64,000 nucleotides of DNA from Ciona savignyi (lineage: Eukaryota; Chordata; Ascidiacea; Phlebobranchia; Cionidae), in contig CH003386.1 in NCBI GenBank assembly GCA_000149265.1, positions 377,989 through 441,988 on the forward strand. Direction: 5' to 3'. The notes beneath the pieces are model-generated. The model did not search any database. It was given only the letters and a program-made list of their open reading frames with translations, and was not told where the DNA came from. Both the position numbers and the translations under genes were made by a program. Below are positions 10,427 through 22,700 of the stretch, piece by piece. Every line of letters begins with the position of its first letter. The stretch's first letter is position 1.

Positions 10427-13400
10427 CTACTGAGCGTAAGTCATGACCACGATTTCCTTGGTGGTGTAAGCAGGTATGAAGATGTCGGTAAATCCGTCTC
10501 CGTCAACATCTTGTACTCCGATGCCTCCTACTGTACCGGTTCCTTTGTATATCTACAAAAAATATTTATGTTTGATGTGTCATTATTTATTGGAAGGCAG
10601 ATATCCAGATATGTAGACCCACTGTTATATAAGTTTATACAAGCTATAATATACATTTGTTAACGTATCCTTAGTTTATGCAAAAGTCTGCAACAAAAGT
10701 CATTTATTGTATTTGTATTGCAATTAAATTGGCATGTAAAGTCAATTTGTTTGGTTATTTGATTATGGGGCTTTTGAACATTAATTACAATTTTTTTATA
10801 GTTTTGTTTTATATTTTATGTACAAATATTTTTTGTCATTTAAACCCACTGTTGTTTGGGTGTAGGACCAGTTGGTTGCTTCCTCAGAATCAGCGGTGAG
10901 AACATAAGCGCTTCCATCGTCATCACCAGAAACCATGATGAACGGTTTGCTGAATAGAAATTTGTGTTATTAGCCGTTTAGTTTAGTTTATTTTATTCAT
11001 TTTTTGCCCCAGTGTTTAAAAATGGCAAACAAATAAAATTACGACACAGAAACAGGAAAAGACGCATAACGAACAGTCGTTAAAACACGTCGTTAAAAAA
11101 GGATATAATTTTATAAATATAGCGGACGCGGCCGCCAAACCTCGGAGAAAGAACAATATTGAGCAAAAAAATTGTAATTAAGACCAAACGAAATTGAGCC
11201 CCGAAGAAGAATGGGCGGTAAAGCGCGACCAGTACTGAGGGGGAGCCGGCTTTGGATGAAGGTGTGGCCCGAAAGCGTAGACCAGGGTGGAAAAAGAAAA
11301 ACCCCATAAATGAAATTTTACTAATGTCAGATGACACTATTAGTTTCAAGCACACTTACCGCGACATATTTAAACTAAATGTTCTTATTATAGCACACAA
11401 ATTGCATAACGCTAATACATTTGATTTAATCCTTATTTAGGAGTGTGAAAAGTCGAGTAAGTTTTAATGGCTATGGATAGAAGTTTGATTTGTGTTTGTA
11501 AACCTAATTACAATTTAGGACGGCTTTGAGTTTAGGTTGCAGATTTCAGCTTCAATTTAAAGTGGGAAAATGTTTGGCTTTTCTTGGCAGGAATTCAAGT
11601 AACAGCCCTTTATGCGAGGTTAGTTAGCATTGAAAAGAAGGGGAGAATAATTGGTTAAACGCCCTCTGTGCAAGCGTGTGTGTTTATACGGTCGTAGAGA
11701 TATCACGACCTATATATACAAATTATCCCATTCCTGATTTTAATTTTCAATATTGTTTGTAATTTGTTTTGTTACTGACTTGATTTGTGAATCGGTAGTT
11801 GGCCAAAACGCAAACGCCGTGCCTGGTGAACCAGATCCAGCAAGTAGGAACGACTTGTAACCGTCTTGCAGAATGTGCCTGCATATATATACAAGGGTTA
11901 CAAAATATAAAACAAAATCGATATCGCCGTGTGGACGATTAAAAAGGGGATAGCAGATTCATATACCGATTGCTGTATATAGAAACGGTTGGATTTAATC
12001 AAACTAAAATGTTTTTAAATTATAGTATAAAATACATCGGCCATGGTTCAGTGGTCCAATCTCCATCGGGAATTTCGTAAGCAAGCACCGCTCCCGGCAA
12101 CCCTGTCTGGCTCCATGTGCTGGTTAGAATGTCCAGCTTTCCGTCCATATTAATGTCGACCATCTGGAAGAAACATATTTTAATACTAAATATTGCTCGC
12201 GGGTCTAGTGATTTAAAGCAAAAATGGCAATTATTTACCTCAACATCAAAGTACCACCCGTAGTTATCAATGACCAAAGTTTGAATTGACGATGCGTCGG
12301 TAAAGTCGTTGTTGTTGCTCCACACGATAGTGAGAAGGTGGCTGGAAACAAAATATCGATTATTGGGTAATCATAATAACGTAGATCTGCAGGAGAACTG
12401 AAAATCGCGGAACAGATAAAAAGTTCTAGTTACAAACCTGTAAAATCCACTGCTGATGATCGCAGTTGTCGTGAGGCCATTGGGAAGCTCCATTTCGTGC
12501 ATTCTAAAGTAAACGTCTTCGGTATTTTCTGTCAGTACGTGAACATCCCAATTTGGCGTCAATTGGGTGGAGCAAGGGTTTTCGAGCCAGATCAGCTGAG
12601 TAATATCCGCGGCAGCTTGAAGAATGGAGGTGCCGATTAAAAACTAAATTTAGGACGTTCACGTCACATATTTGCTTAAAAACGGTAAAGTCTTAATCAG
12701 TAAAAATTTTAAAAGTAACGGACAACCAGCAAAATACTTTAATAAAATAATGATTTAAAATATGTAAAAAAGTAACGAGTTGAAACTCACGTCCTCCTCC
12801 GTTGGCTCGTTCAGTCACGGCATCCATACATCCATCTCCATTCATATCGAACCATTCTACTCGATGATAGTACCAGAGGATTCCGTCAGGGTTTGAAGAT
12901 ATGGTAACAGGAGCTGTGTAATATATTTGTTTAATTACCCATAAATAGATTGCCTTAGACGTCACTGACTTGTTTGCCCATATGCTAGATCGGTCATGCT
13001 CATTAGCGCCACTTCACCGTCGTTCTTTCCAGCCAAGAAAAATCCAGTTGATGCAGTCCAAACCATGGGCAAGGCGAATATATTATCTGTATGACAAATG
13101 TATAAGTAAACTTAAGCAATTTATCGGACACATCGTTTAAAATGTATTAAATATTTAACAGTAAGAAAGACATATAGTGTAATGGTTCAACTAAATCTGC
13201 ATTAGCACAAAAACGGTTGAAACCTGGGACTGCAGAGATTTCGTTGGGCCACACCAGTTCATCGGTAATGCTGGTCGCTTCCATTTGAGTGGCGTCCAAA
13301 TATTTCTTTGTTACCCCTTCCACCCTCATAACTGGGTCAAGTTGGCGTCTATTGAATTATAACATAGCCTATCGAATACTGTTGCAGCTTATATAGAAAT

Positions 13401-13893
13401 CTTTGTATGTCTACGACATGGTTAGTTAACGGGACATTTAGGAATTTAATACCGGTAATTGAAATGTGGTTATAGTGTGACATAAATAGAAGAGATGAAA
13501 AATCTGAAGTTACCCCTATTTATGAATATGTTATAAAACGCAATATTTTCTACCGAAATATGTAAACTAAGATAGATGTGAATATAATAGATATATCCTA
13601 CCTTACTTTAGAATAGGACTATAGACACCCTTGCGCAAAAATATGATCTCGACAATTTGTTGTAACCCCCAAAAAAACATATTAAAACATTTCAAAGACA
13701 CTTACGGATTGGGAGAGAATGAGCTGTAGACCAAGTCATAGACGGGCTGATCAGGGCTCGGCCCAAGTAGTGGATTTCTTATGATGTTGCAGAACGCTGG
13801 AAAAACCTCCGTCGGCAAGACATACAAAGTTTTGGGGGTTGGGTTGACCCCAAAAACTGCTGGCACGAGAACGAGAAGTATCCAGGCTATCAT
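10427..13893 (-). CDS. Secreted FG-GAP/VCBS-repeat protein, tandem paralogue of B (gene C)
   Basis: Ten exons: 13706-13893, 13224-13348, 12970-13086, 12791-12913, 12438-12615, 12239-12341, 12036-12163, 11780-11878, 10850-10949 and 10427-10552. The total is 1287 nt and 428 residues, with all phases consistent. The signal peptide is MIAWILLVLVPAVFG. Calcium-loop motifs parallel gene B: GKNDGEV, DMNGDGCMDA, DINMDGKLDI, SGDDDGSAYV and DVDGDGFTDI. Four exons (4, 5, 6 and 9; 123, 178, 103 and 100 nt) are identical in length to those of B, and every intron phase is the same. Both mature N-termini carry PTPK followed by AFC. These facts show a tandem duplication. Function is unknown; an extracellular calcium-dependent binding role is inferred from the fold. 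Exon 9 is separated by an 830-base intron that carries repeat sequence. Confidence 0.88.
11050..11142. repeat. Interspersed repeat, copy 2
   Basis: Lies in the intron between exons 8 and 9 of gene C and matches the copy at 2204-2299 in two ordered blocks (see that entry). The second block here is GACGCGGCCGCCAAACC, unusually GC-rich for this AT-rich intron. Confidence 0.5.
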
Positions 13894-14407
13894 TTTGAAT
13901 AGTGATAAGAAAAATCTTCATTCTCAACTGCCTTTATATACAACCTGATATGACAGATGTGTTTTTTCCCATCCCAACGTGTTGATCACGAGTCTTTTGT
14001 TAATTATTGAAAAACTATTGTTTGTATTCTAACGTTTCAAGGTTAACAAACTGTTTTTAGATTAAAAAGTGAAGCATTCTGCAATACTGTTAGCTAAACA
14101 TCGTTTTAGTAGTAGTGTACACTTTTCTGGTGCGTGATTTCTCGTTTATACCCATACGTAATAATAAATGTATTTTTGACATTTTCCGCTGGGTGTCCTA
14201 ATCTCTATGGAAACCACATATTTGATAACGCGTCTAGAACACCTTGTGTTTTTGGTTAACTACGATGGGCTTTATTTTTGTATCTTAAATTACAGATTGT
14301 CGCATTTTATTAATAAAAAAACAAACTTTGCGTATACCTTAGTTAGGGAATTAGATCATAATGTGATAAGGCCTTGAAAGAGAGAAGTCCAAGGCCACCA
14401 AACTAAG
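13894..14407. promoter_or_regulatory. Head-to-head intergenic region of genes C and D
   Basis: 514 bases separate the divergent start codons of C (minus) and D (plus), so promoters for both must lie here. A TATA-like element for C is listed separately. None is evident for D. Confidence 0.6.
13933..13940 (-). promoter_or_regulatory. TATA-like box for gene C
   Basis: TATATAAA on the minus strand, 40 bases upstream of the gene C start codon. It would give a leader of roughly ten to fifteen bases. Placement is plausible but untested. Confidence 0.4.
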
Positions 14408-17400
14408 ATGTCACGGCAAAATGCTTCAAAATCTCGTGCTGAAAAGGGAGCTAGTCGTGGCGGGGGCGGCGCACAATCAGTTCAAGCACCTACCATTACA
14501 AATGATGTAATTCCTGGTCGCTTTTCTGATGGTGATTGGGGAAAATTGATGCTGGAAGAAGATGACACAAACTTTGTTGGTACGATCGTTGAAGATATAG
14601 TAGAACAAACATTAGCAGAATGTCATAAAAGATATACATGGAATCAGGTAATGTGTAGCGATATTCTGTTTTACTTTATATATTTTGGCTATGGGTATTA
14701 TACAAGACTTGTTTAATTTCCCTTGTTATATTTATTTCCCCAAATTGGGTTTACCGCTGTACATACATGCCCAGATGCTGTAGCCCAATCCATACAGATA
14801 GCAGTAAGTATGTTATTACTACTTTACTTTTTTGTAACCCACTTTAAAGCATTTCACCAAAAAATAACTTTAGCATGTGAAGGTGAAAAAAAATCTCATC
14901 TAATATCATGTTTCAGGCCTGAACTTTTCCTGCCATAAAAATATAAAAAAATCTAACAATTTTGATTTCATTTGACCTTACAGGTCCTGCCATTTACGGT
15001 GTTTCAAGCGAAAGATGCTCTCCTGCAGATCGTCCAATGGAGGTTCCTTAATCGGGATCTCGGGGAGGCGAATGTGTCCAAGGACCCTGGTTGGACTGAA
15101 GATTCGGTTTGTTCCAAAACTACATATAAATTATTGTAGTAAAACTGGTAAACATAATAAGGGGACCACTTTCTACCCCGATCATCTCTAACCCAGTCAT
15201 GTTTGCTATTAGGTATTTTTCTTGGTTTAATATCACCAATTCAACTGTTTTTATATCCTAACCAATACTCATTAAAATGTGTAAAAGACTAATGATCTTC
15301 ACTACATGAGTTAAAATATATGATAAATATAAACAAGTGTTATTGCTGGAAGAAGATTATTTCAAAATATTTACTAGTACTAAAATGTATTTAAATCAAT
15401 ATTAATCTTATTGTCACAGGAACCTGAAGCAGCAGTTATCGATTCATGGGCTCAAGGTTCTGTACCAGTGATTGTACGTCCTCAGTCATCTTCCCTACCA
15501 TCGATTAGCGCTATAAGTGAAGAACCTGCTTTCTTACAAGGTAAATAATAAATAATGGGCCAGAGTACAACAGGATAAATTTAAACACCACGTCAGCACA
15601 AAAGTGCTGTTGACTCCAGTGTGGGGCACACAAAGTTCTGAAAATTGTTTCTGATATGGTATTAGTCTGTGGTTCTTTGGAATTGGGTATTTTGTATAAA
15701 CTTTGGCTATCCTTTCGAAATTCTACTGTAGGTACCTGTTTATAATATAAATAATGATAACATATATATATGGTATGTATATATGTATATTTGTGTGTAC
15801 CGGTATATTAATACAAATATGTTTTGTTGTATTAAGATGCCACAAATCATGCTTTTCTGACGGTGTAGCCAGAATCTCTATTAAAATAAATTCATTTGTT
15901 TTTCTCAATCTAGGGCAAGTTGACAATTCGAATCTTACTGTGTCAGGTACAGAACCCACGACTTTATCAGAAGGTCAAACTGACAGTTCAGAAAAATCTG
16001 GTAAACATGAAACATCTCAAGGTATATATGTAACTAAAGACTAAAGAATAAATACCTTGGAATCCAGTTGCTGAACCAGACAACTGTCATTATTACAATG
16101 TTTAATCGTGCAATGTTGATAACCCTGCATTACAATGACATTAATATTAAAAATACTATTCTGTTTAAAAAAGTTGTTGACTTTTAGGAGTAGGACACTC
16201 ATGATTATCCGGATGGATGGGAAAAAGCAGAGTTGGGGAGGGCCATTGTGAGCCATGGTTACAATCATGTTGCCTTAATCTTTTTGCTGTGTGTTTCAAA
16301 TATTTTAAAATATTTCAAATTTATTTTTACACAACTTTAATTATGGTTCTTTCATCACTTTAAGGTCTCAAAATTTATTTATAGAAAAATCTGAAGAAAA
16401 AGTTCTGGAACCAGAATTCGCACCAGAGCCACCACGGACCAAAAAGAAGAAGAGGGCGTCATATAAGGTAATGTTGTCTATGCAATTAATGCTAATTAGG
16501 CAGTTCTTATACTATACTCTTAAGGTAAATTATCCACAACACCATGTCTAAACTTTATTACAAACAGGAATACAAGGTTCATAATGTGCATGATTATGTA
16601 TAATTAATTACTGATTTATGTTATAAAATACATATAAAACTATTAGAGTATAACACAGTCAGGTTGCTGAAACCATTTCAGCATATATTTCTCATAGCTG
16701 CAAATTTAACTGATCCATTTGATTTTACTGTAAAAGGATATGCAAGTGAGAAATTTGTAGGTTAGTGTTTTGGACTGGAGAATGTTCAATTTATGTGGCC
16801 TTGTAAACAACTTCACCATGTCCACATGACAAGATAGATGGTATATTTACTGCATGATTCATATACCGGTATATGTTGCTATGCTAATATGTTGCTCATA
16901 CTAAAACTGTACCTCGCAACATACAGAGGCATGTGGGTAGGCTACCATCCCCCAAAGTGTCGGAAATGGTGACTCCTCTAGATAAAGATGATCAAGAGCT
17001 GCCACCGGCAACAGAAAATCCCACCAATGGTGATTCATTTAGTCAATCATTTTATTTCAGAACTTTATGTCGGATACTTCCTTTCTTTACAAAATTGTCA
17101 AAACAGTGTCAAAGTGAAATTTTACATATTTTCTTGCGTTCTAACTTCACAGGACATAATTTTAATTGAAATCAAATATACTAGTGAGCATCGAAATCTA
17201 CCAACAAAATTTCTTACAATATTTGTAATTCCTTATTAATTATGTCTGATTTGTTACTGTGAATGATAACAATACGGCTTGGGCTTTTGAAATGTAAACA
17301 CATATACAGTTATTAGATAAAAATATGATTTTCCCCCAACCAACCAAATTTTATTGTAACTAAGCTTTTTGTGGTTATTTTATATTTAACTTGGAACTTT

Positions 17401-18892
17401 AATATTTTAAAATTTGAATGTACCCATGAATTTTTCAGCTCATTTATCTCCGTCCCAAAAATCCCTGCTTAAAGTTCAAGCAGGCCGTCCACCGGGAAAC
17501 CGGGAAGTTACTTTTGATGAGAAAGGAAATGTTGTGGGGGTTATGAAGCTTAACACACGAACACTACCCACTCACAGGGTAATTTAATACCTAAAAGTAT
17601 TTTAATAGCTTTTTAATAATAGATTTTATGATAAATTCTTACAACCTTCTGTTGATAAATAGGATTAGGTTACCCATTTTTATCTCTTAATTGGCTTAAC
17701 AATGGTCAATATACGTCATGCAGTTTGACTTGTTCCCACAATCATTGTAAGTATGATATATTTAATGTGACCCAAGTTTTTGATCAACCCATTTAAATCC
17801 ATTGGATTGAGCAACTTTACAGCTATATCTCCATATATTTATTGGTTATAAAAAAATTAACACCTTGTATTACATTTTCAGGTACGGGTTCAATACAGCA
17901 TTATAGATCCAGAAGCAGAAGCTAATGCCCAACGCTTGGCTGCAATGAGGACAGGCAAATTAATCAGGTTCAGAAAACCAAACTGGAAAACTGATGAATC
18001 GACAGCCACTCCAAAGTACATAGTTTAATAATTTAAACACCTTTGTTTTTTTGGTAAACATATAGGGAAAGATCCAGCAATCAGAACAGTCAATTATCAT
18101 TTAAAGTCTGATGGATGTATATTATCAAAAATTATATTAAAGTTGCAACAATGATCAAAACTAAAGAATATCTGTTTGTTAATATAGTGAATATCATTTT
18201 GAGCAGGGATAAACATGATAATTCTATAACTTAGTTTAAAATGCTAACAGAGTACTAAATTTAAGTACTAGAATAACTGAAATAGCATTTGTACACAACA
18301 TTTGAAAATTGTGTTTTTTACCACAGAGATTCATTAGTGGTTCCCCCTGCCAATGCCCGTAGTTGGAGCAAAGCATCCTCATCTTATCGCACGCGAGATA
18401 TAGCTATGAGCGTCCACCACACACCACCTGGTAAGACAAATTTTTTCATCGCTTTTATATGCAGGTGTTTTTAGAAAAAAATTGTGAACTTGTGAAAAGT
18501 TCTGTGTTAGAAACAAATCAATTTTTAATATTTTTTCAGGAGCAAAAGGTTTTATGGGTGGCATTGCAAGTTCAAGTGTGCGAGAACGACAAATCAAAGG
18601 TGCCCGCATTGACCCTCTGCCACCTTCGCTTATTGACACCATCGATGCTTCACCGGGGGTTATTGTCCGAGAGGGTGGACAGATGAAAACTGGACCGACT
18701 GAGCAGTTTACCTCAGGAATCTCACAAATCCCAGACATAAAACCAGATACAATGGTCAAGTTAATCGGCAATCAGATATCAATTAGAAATTCAAAAAGGC
18801 CGACAATTAACCCTCGAGATCTGGTGCACATGGCTGTTCAATCACCGCATTCGTTACCACAAATTCGGTCAAAACAAGCAACAAAATCATAA
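14408..18892 (+). CDS. C2orf81: C2orf81 homologue (gene D)
   Basis: Ten exons: 14408-14647, 14984-15106, 15420-15540, 15914-16021, 16385-16467, 16927-17029, 17439-17578, 17882-18015, 18327-18430 and 18540-18892. The total is 1509 nt and 502 residues, with all phases closing. The N-terminal half matches what I recall of vertebrate C2orf81: DVIPGRFSDGDWGKLM, then PFTVFQAKDALLQIVQWRFL, then DPGWTED and DSWAQGSVPVI. A later segment, ANARSWSKASSS, also recalls the C-terminal part of that family. The middle is acidic and low complexity with a KKKKR basic patch (exon 5). No signal peptide or membrane segment is present, so it is probably intracellular. The biochemical role of the family is not established. 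Exons 6-10 were joined by phase, including an exon 8 donor (GTACAT at 18016) just before an in-frame stop; those joins are slightly less certain. Confidence 0.85.
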
Positions 18893-19788
18893 TTGTTTTA
18901 TACAAAATAAACCCAATAAAACGAAATTTGGGATAAATTCCCACATTTATCTGATGAGATTCTACACAAAAGTACAATACACAGTTCATGATATAATTTA
19001 TGTTGTTACAATTTTACATTTGTACTGTGAAAGCGATCTATAAAGAAAAATAAAATGAAATTGTGTTTCATTGATGTTGTGAAAGTTGGTCAGATTTGTT
19101 TGTTTAAATTAATCCGGTTAACGTTTTAATTACAGTTAATAAATTTCTTTAAAAGTTGTTTTAGTATTTTTTAAAAACCTGTAGTCATCTTTTACAAAAG
19201 TAGGTTAAAAGTTTGTTTAATTTAACCCGAGTGGTAGTCGGATTTGATAACATTGACAATTTTATTTAGTTGTTTCAAAATTTCCACGTAATTTTCTTAT
19301 TTTGAAAAGTATAACACTGCAGCGTGCCCTAACAGAATACATTTTTATACATTGTATAATTCATTCAGGGTAGATAACAAATTGTGCGTCACCTTCCAGC
19401 CAAATGGTTATACTATGATAATGCGCTTTGCGTTTTCCCATTCATAGATCACTTGTTATGTGGTTGCGCAAGACACACAGCAGGTGTCTCTTGAACCTAG
19501 TAGAATAATGGATTGACATTGAACAGTAGCAACGTCTGCATCATTAAAACACATACACATTGCAGTAAACTCGGCATATGGAAAACGAGCACTAGTAATC
19601 AGAAAATGGACATGTATAAATTCTGTTATTTATCCATCTCCTTAGATACAAAATTACATTTTAATACACATTTTTAAATACGATTGCAAATTCTACCTAC
19701 GTTACTCGGGTTATTGTTGTACTAATTTCCTTTTTTGGAAAAGCTTGGTGTGATCAGCTGTTTTACCCAAACAAACAAAAAAATCATA
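18893..19788. other. Intergenic region between genes D and E
   Basis: About 900 bases with no coding exon seen. Genes D and E are on the same strand, so this holds the 3' end of D and the promoter of E. Confidence 0.55.
18906..18920 (+). terminator. Polyadenylation signals of gene D
   Basis: Two overlapping-range AATAAA hexamers (18906-18911 and 18915-18920) begin 14 bases past the stop codon of gene D. Confidence 0.55.
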
Positions 19789-22700
19789 ATGAATGTGCTA
19801 CGAAAGGCTCCACTAAATCAGGTTTAAAGTTTTTAAATATACTTGTGTATGCCCAATTAATAGGAATCTAAAGAACTTGTCATAATATAGTAACTTTTAA
19901 CAGTTATAGCTTTTTGTCATGTAATCTTAACAGGGCAATGCTAAAGGGAGAGAACGTGCAAGGAGGGAAGGAGGGAAACTGCTCACCAAAACTATCGAAA
20001 TTAATTTTAGCCCTTTCCTAAACACTAATTAAAACCCCACAACTAACCCCATGTTTAAATCTAACTCTAATTCTCCAATCTTTATTTTAGTGTGCAGTTT
20101 CCCGCTTTCCCTCCTTTTAGTTTTCCACATCTTAACAAGCTATGTTTTTATGGCATATTATATTTTATAATATAATCAATAATGTTGATAGGCTCACTTT
20201 CATGAGCGGAAAGCTGAGCGTTGTTTAGCTGAAGGAAAATGGGATGAAGCGATTGCATTTTATAACACAGCCAGCAATTTTATCGCTCAAGCCATGCAGA
20301 GAATATCATCACGTCCGGTAAGTTACAGTCATTATGTTGTAAAGTTAGTAAGAGAACTTAAAGAAGGGAAACTCTACTTTTAAAGCAGTAAAAAGTACAA
20401 TGCATCTGGTAGGCTGTTAAACATAGTTAACAATATCTTGATAAAACCAAGAAAGCTTACAATAATATGAATTTATAAAGTAACTGAGTAATCGACATAT
20501 CTGATAGGAACAATAATAAACTATTCAACACATGGAATTCATTTTAGGACCAATAATCCCTTTGTACATTTCCTTAAAAACCTATTTTTCTGCATGTCAG
20601 GATGCAAATGACTCATCTAATGTGTAAATAAATATACAACTTCTAGTAGTACAAGTATGAAAAGCTCTATCATTACGAACATTTTTTATTTTAGACTATT
20701 TTGTCACATTCTTTTATTTTTAGAGTCTTCAAGCCCTACAGTTGCAACATGACTTTTATTCTCGCCAAAGTCGGGTCATTGAGATCAAACGAAAAGAATC
20801 AGGTATAATTTGTTTTAACCCTTAGACGGTTACAAATATGTAACCGAGAGGTTTCCTCCAAAAAAATGCCGAACTCAGTCGTTTCTTGGGGTATTTTCGT
20901 AGTTTTTATATTTTCGAAAAGCATTTGAAAAGATCTTTCGAAATAACGCACAAAAAGATAACCTTTACATTTAAAATTTTTGTATCCAGTTTGGTTTTGC
21001 CCAGGAACCACCACTTGATGTGATTAGGATGCCTAATGTGGTTAGTGTCCATCAATCGACAGAACCATCAGACACTGAAGTGATATTGACTCCTACTCAA
21101 AAGAAAAAAAAAACTTTGTAAAGTCCCAGTAACAAAAAAGAAAACTACATCCAAGCCTAGACGGGTCTGATATTGAATGAAATTGATATGGCAAGTGAAG
21201 ATCAATATGTGTCTCAGATGCATTTGGAGGACAAAGGGGATATATTGGATCTAAACTTTTGGATGGCAACACAACACCACTGGAATTCTTGGAATTGTTT
21301 CTTGGCCCAGAATTTTGGTCACTATTAGTGACAGAAACTAATAGATATGCAAATCCATATTGTAAAAAGACTGACATACCTCGTCGATCCAAATTTGAAA
21401 ATTGGATTCCAGTTACCATAGAAGATATCAAAGCTTATTTCGCACTTACTTTGCTGATGGGGATTTGTACAAAACCCAGCATGCAGGACTACTGGGATGG
21501 GCATTGGATAACAAAGATTTTGGCATATCCAAAAATTATGACTTGGGACTGTTTTGAATCAATAAGGTCATTTCTACATTTTGACAACAACGAACATCAT
21601 GTTCCAAAGGGCCAACCAGGACATGACCGCATGTTCAAGCTAAGAACTATTATAAATATTATCACAGACAAATTTTCCAAATTGTATGCTCCTGGAAATC
21701 AATTGTCATTGGACGAGATGACAATTGCTTTCAAAGGCAGAAGTACATTAAAGATGAACAACCCCATGAAGCCTAGCAAGTGGGGTAACAATGCCTTTGT
21801 TCTGTGTGATGCTGCCACTGGGATGCCCTAAAATGGATGTTGTATACCGGAAGGCAGGAGGAAACAAGTGATGATATAAGTAAAACTCACACTATTGTGA
21901 GACGTCTTATGGATGACTATCAAAACAAAGGCCATGAAGTCTACATGAACTTGTATTATTCAAATCCACACATGGCACTGCAATTTGATGAAAAAAAAAA
22001 CGGCTTCTGTGGGACCGTCAGTTTCAATAGAAAAGGAAGGCCTGCTGAACTAAAAAATACTGTTCTAAAATCCAAAAAAGATCCTGTATTTAGATGCTGT
22101 GGCCCAGTTCTCGCTTGTGCTTGACATGACACGAAGAGACTGACAGTGATCTCCACCATTCACAAGGCCACATCAAGTCAAGCAACAATTGGGTCGCGAG
22201 CTTCCGCCATACATGAGAGAACCATCCTAAAGCCATTTTGTGTTAGTTTGTACAACCAGTACATGGGTGATGTGGACAGGATTGACCAGCGCATGAAGAC
22301 CTATTTGTTTCTACACCTGTCAATGAAGTGGTACAAGCGGATTTTCGATGGGCTATGCAGTATAGCAATGGTCAATGCGCATATCATCTATACTTCGAAG
22401 AACAACAGGCCATTGGATTTGAAACGTTTCATCCAGGAAATTAGTGAGGTATTGCTGGAAGGCTATGGGCCAAGCAGAAGAGTTGCAGGCCGCAAAGTAC
22501 CGGCGACCTAGAAAGACTTATTCCCCCAACACAATTACATGCACTTGTCAAAAAATTGAACCCACAGGACCGGCCCATCTGCCGCAATTGTGTTGTTTGC
22601 GCCGAAAAAACACGAGAGAAGGGACAAAAACTTACCAATTATATATGTCAGAAATGTGATGTGCCATTGTGCATTGGGGAATGTTACATTCGATATCATT

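Noticed and set aside
14723-14938. Open frame between exons 1 and 2 of the C2orf81 homologue, with a donor-like GTAAGT at 14804
   Set aside because: Exon 1 (ends 14647) joins 14984 in phase and reproduces the conserved family sequence without it. No acceptor gives a compatible frame.
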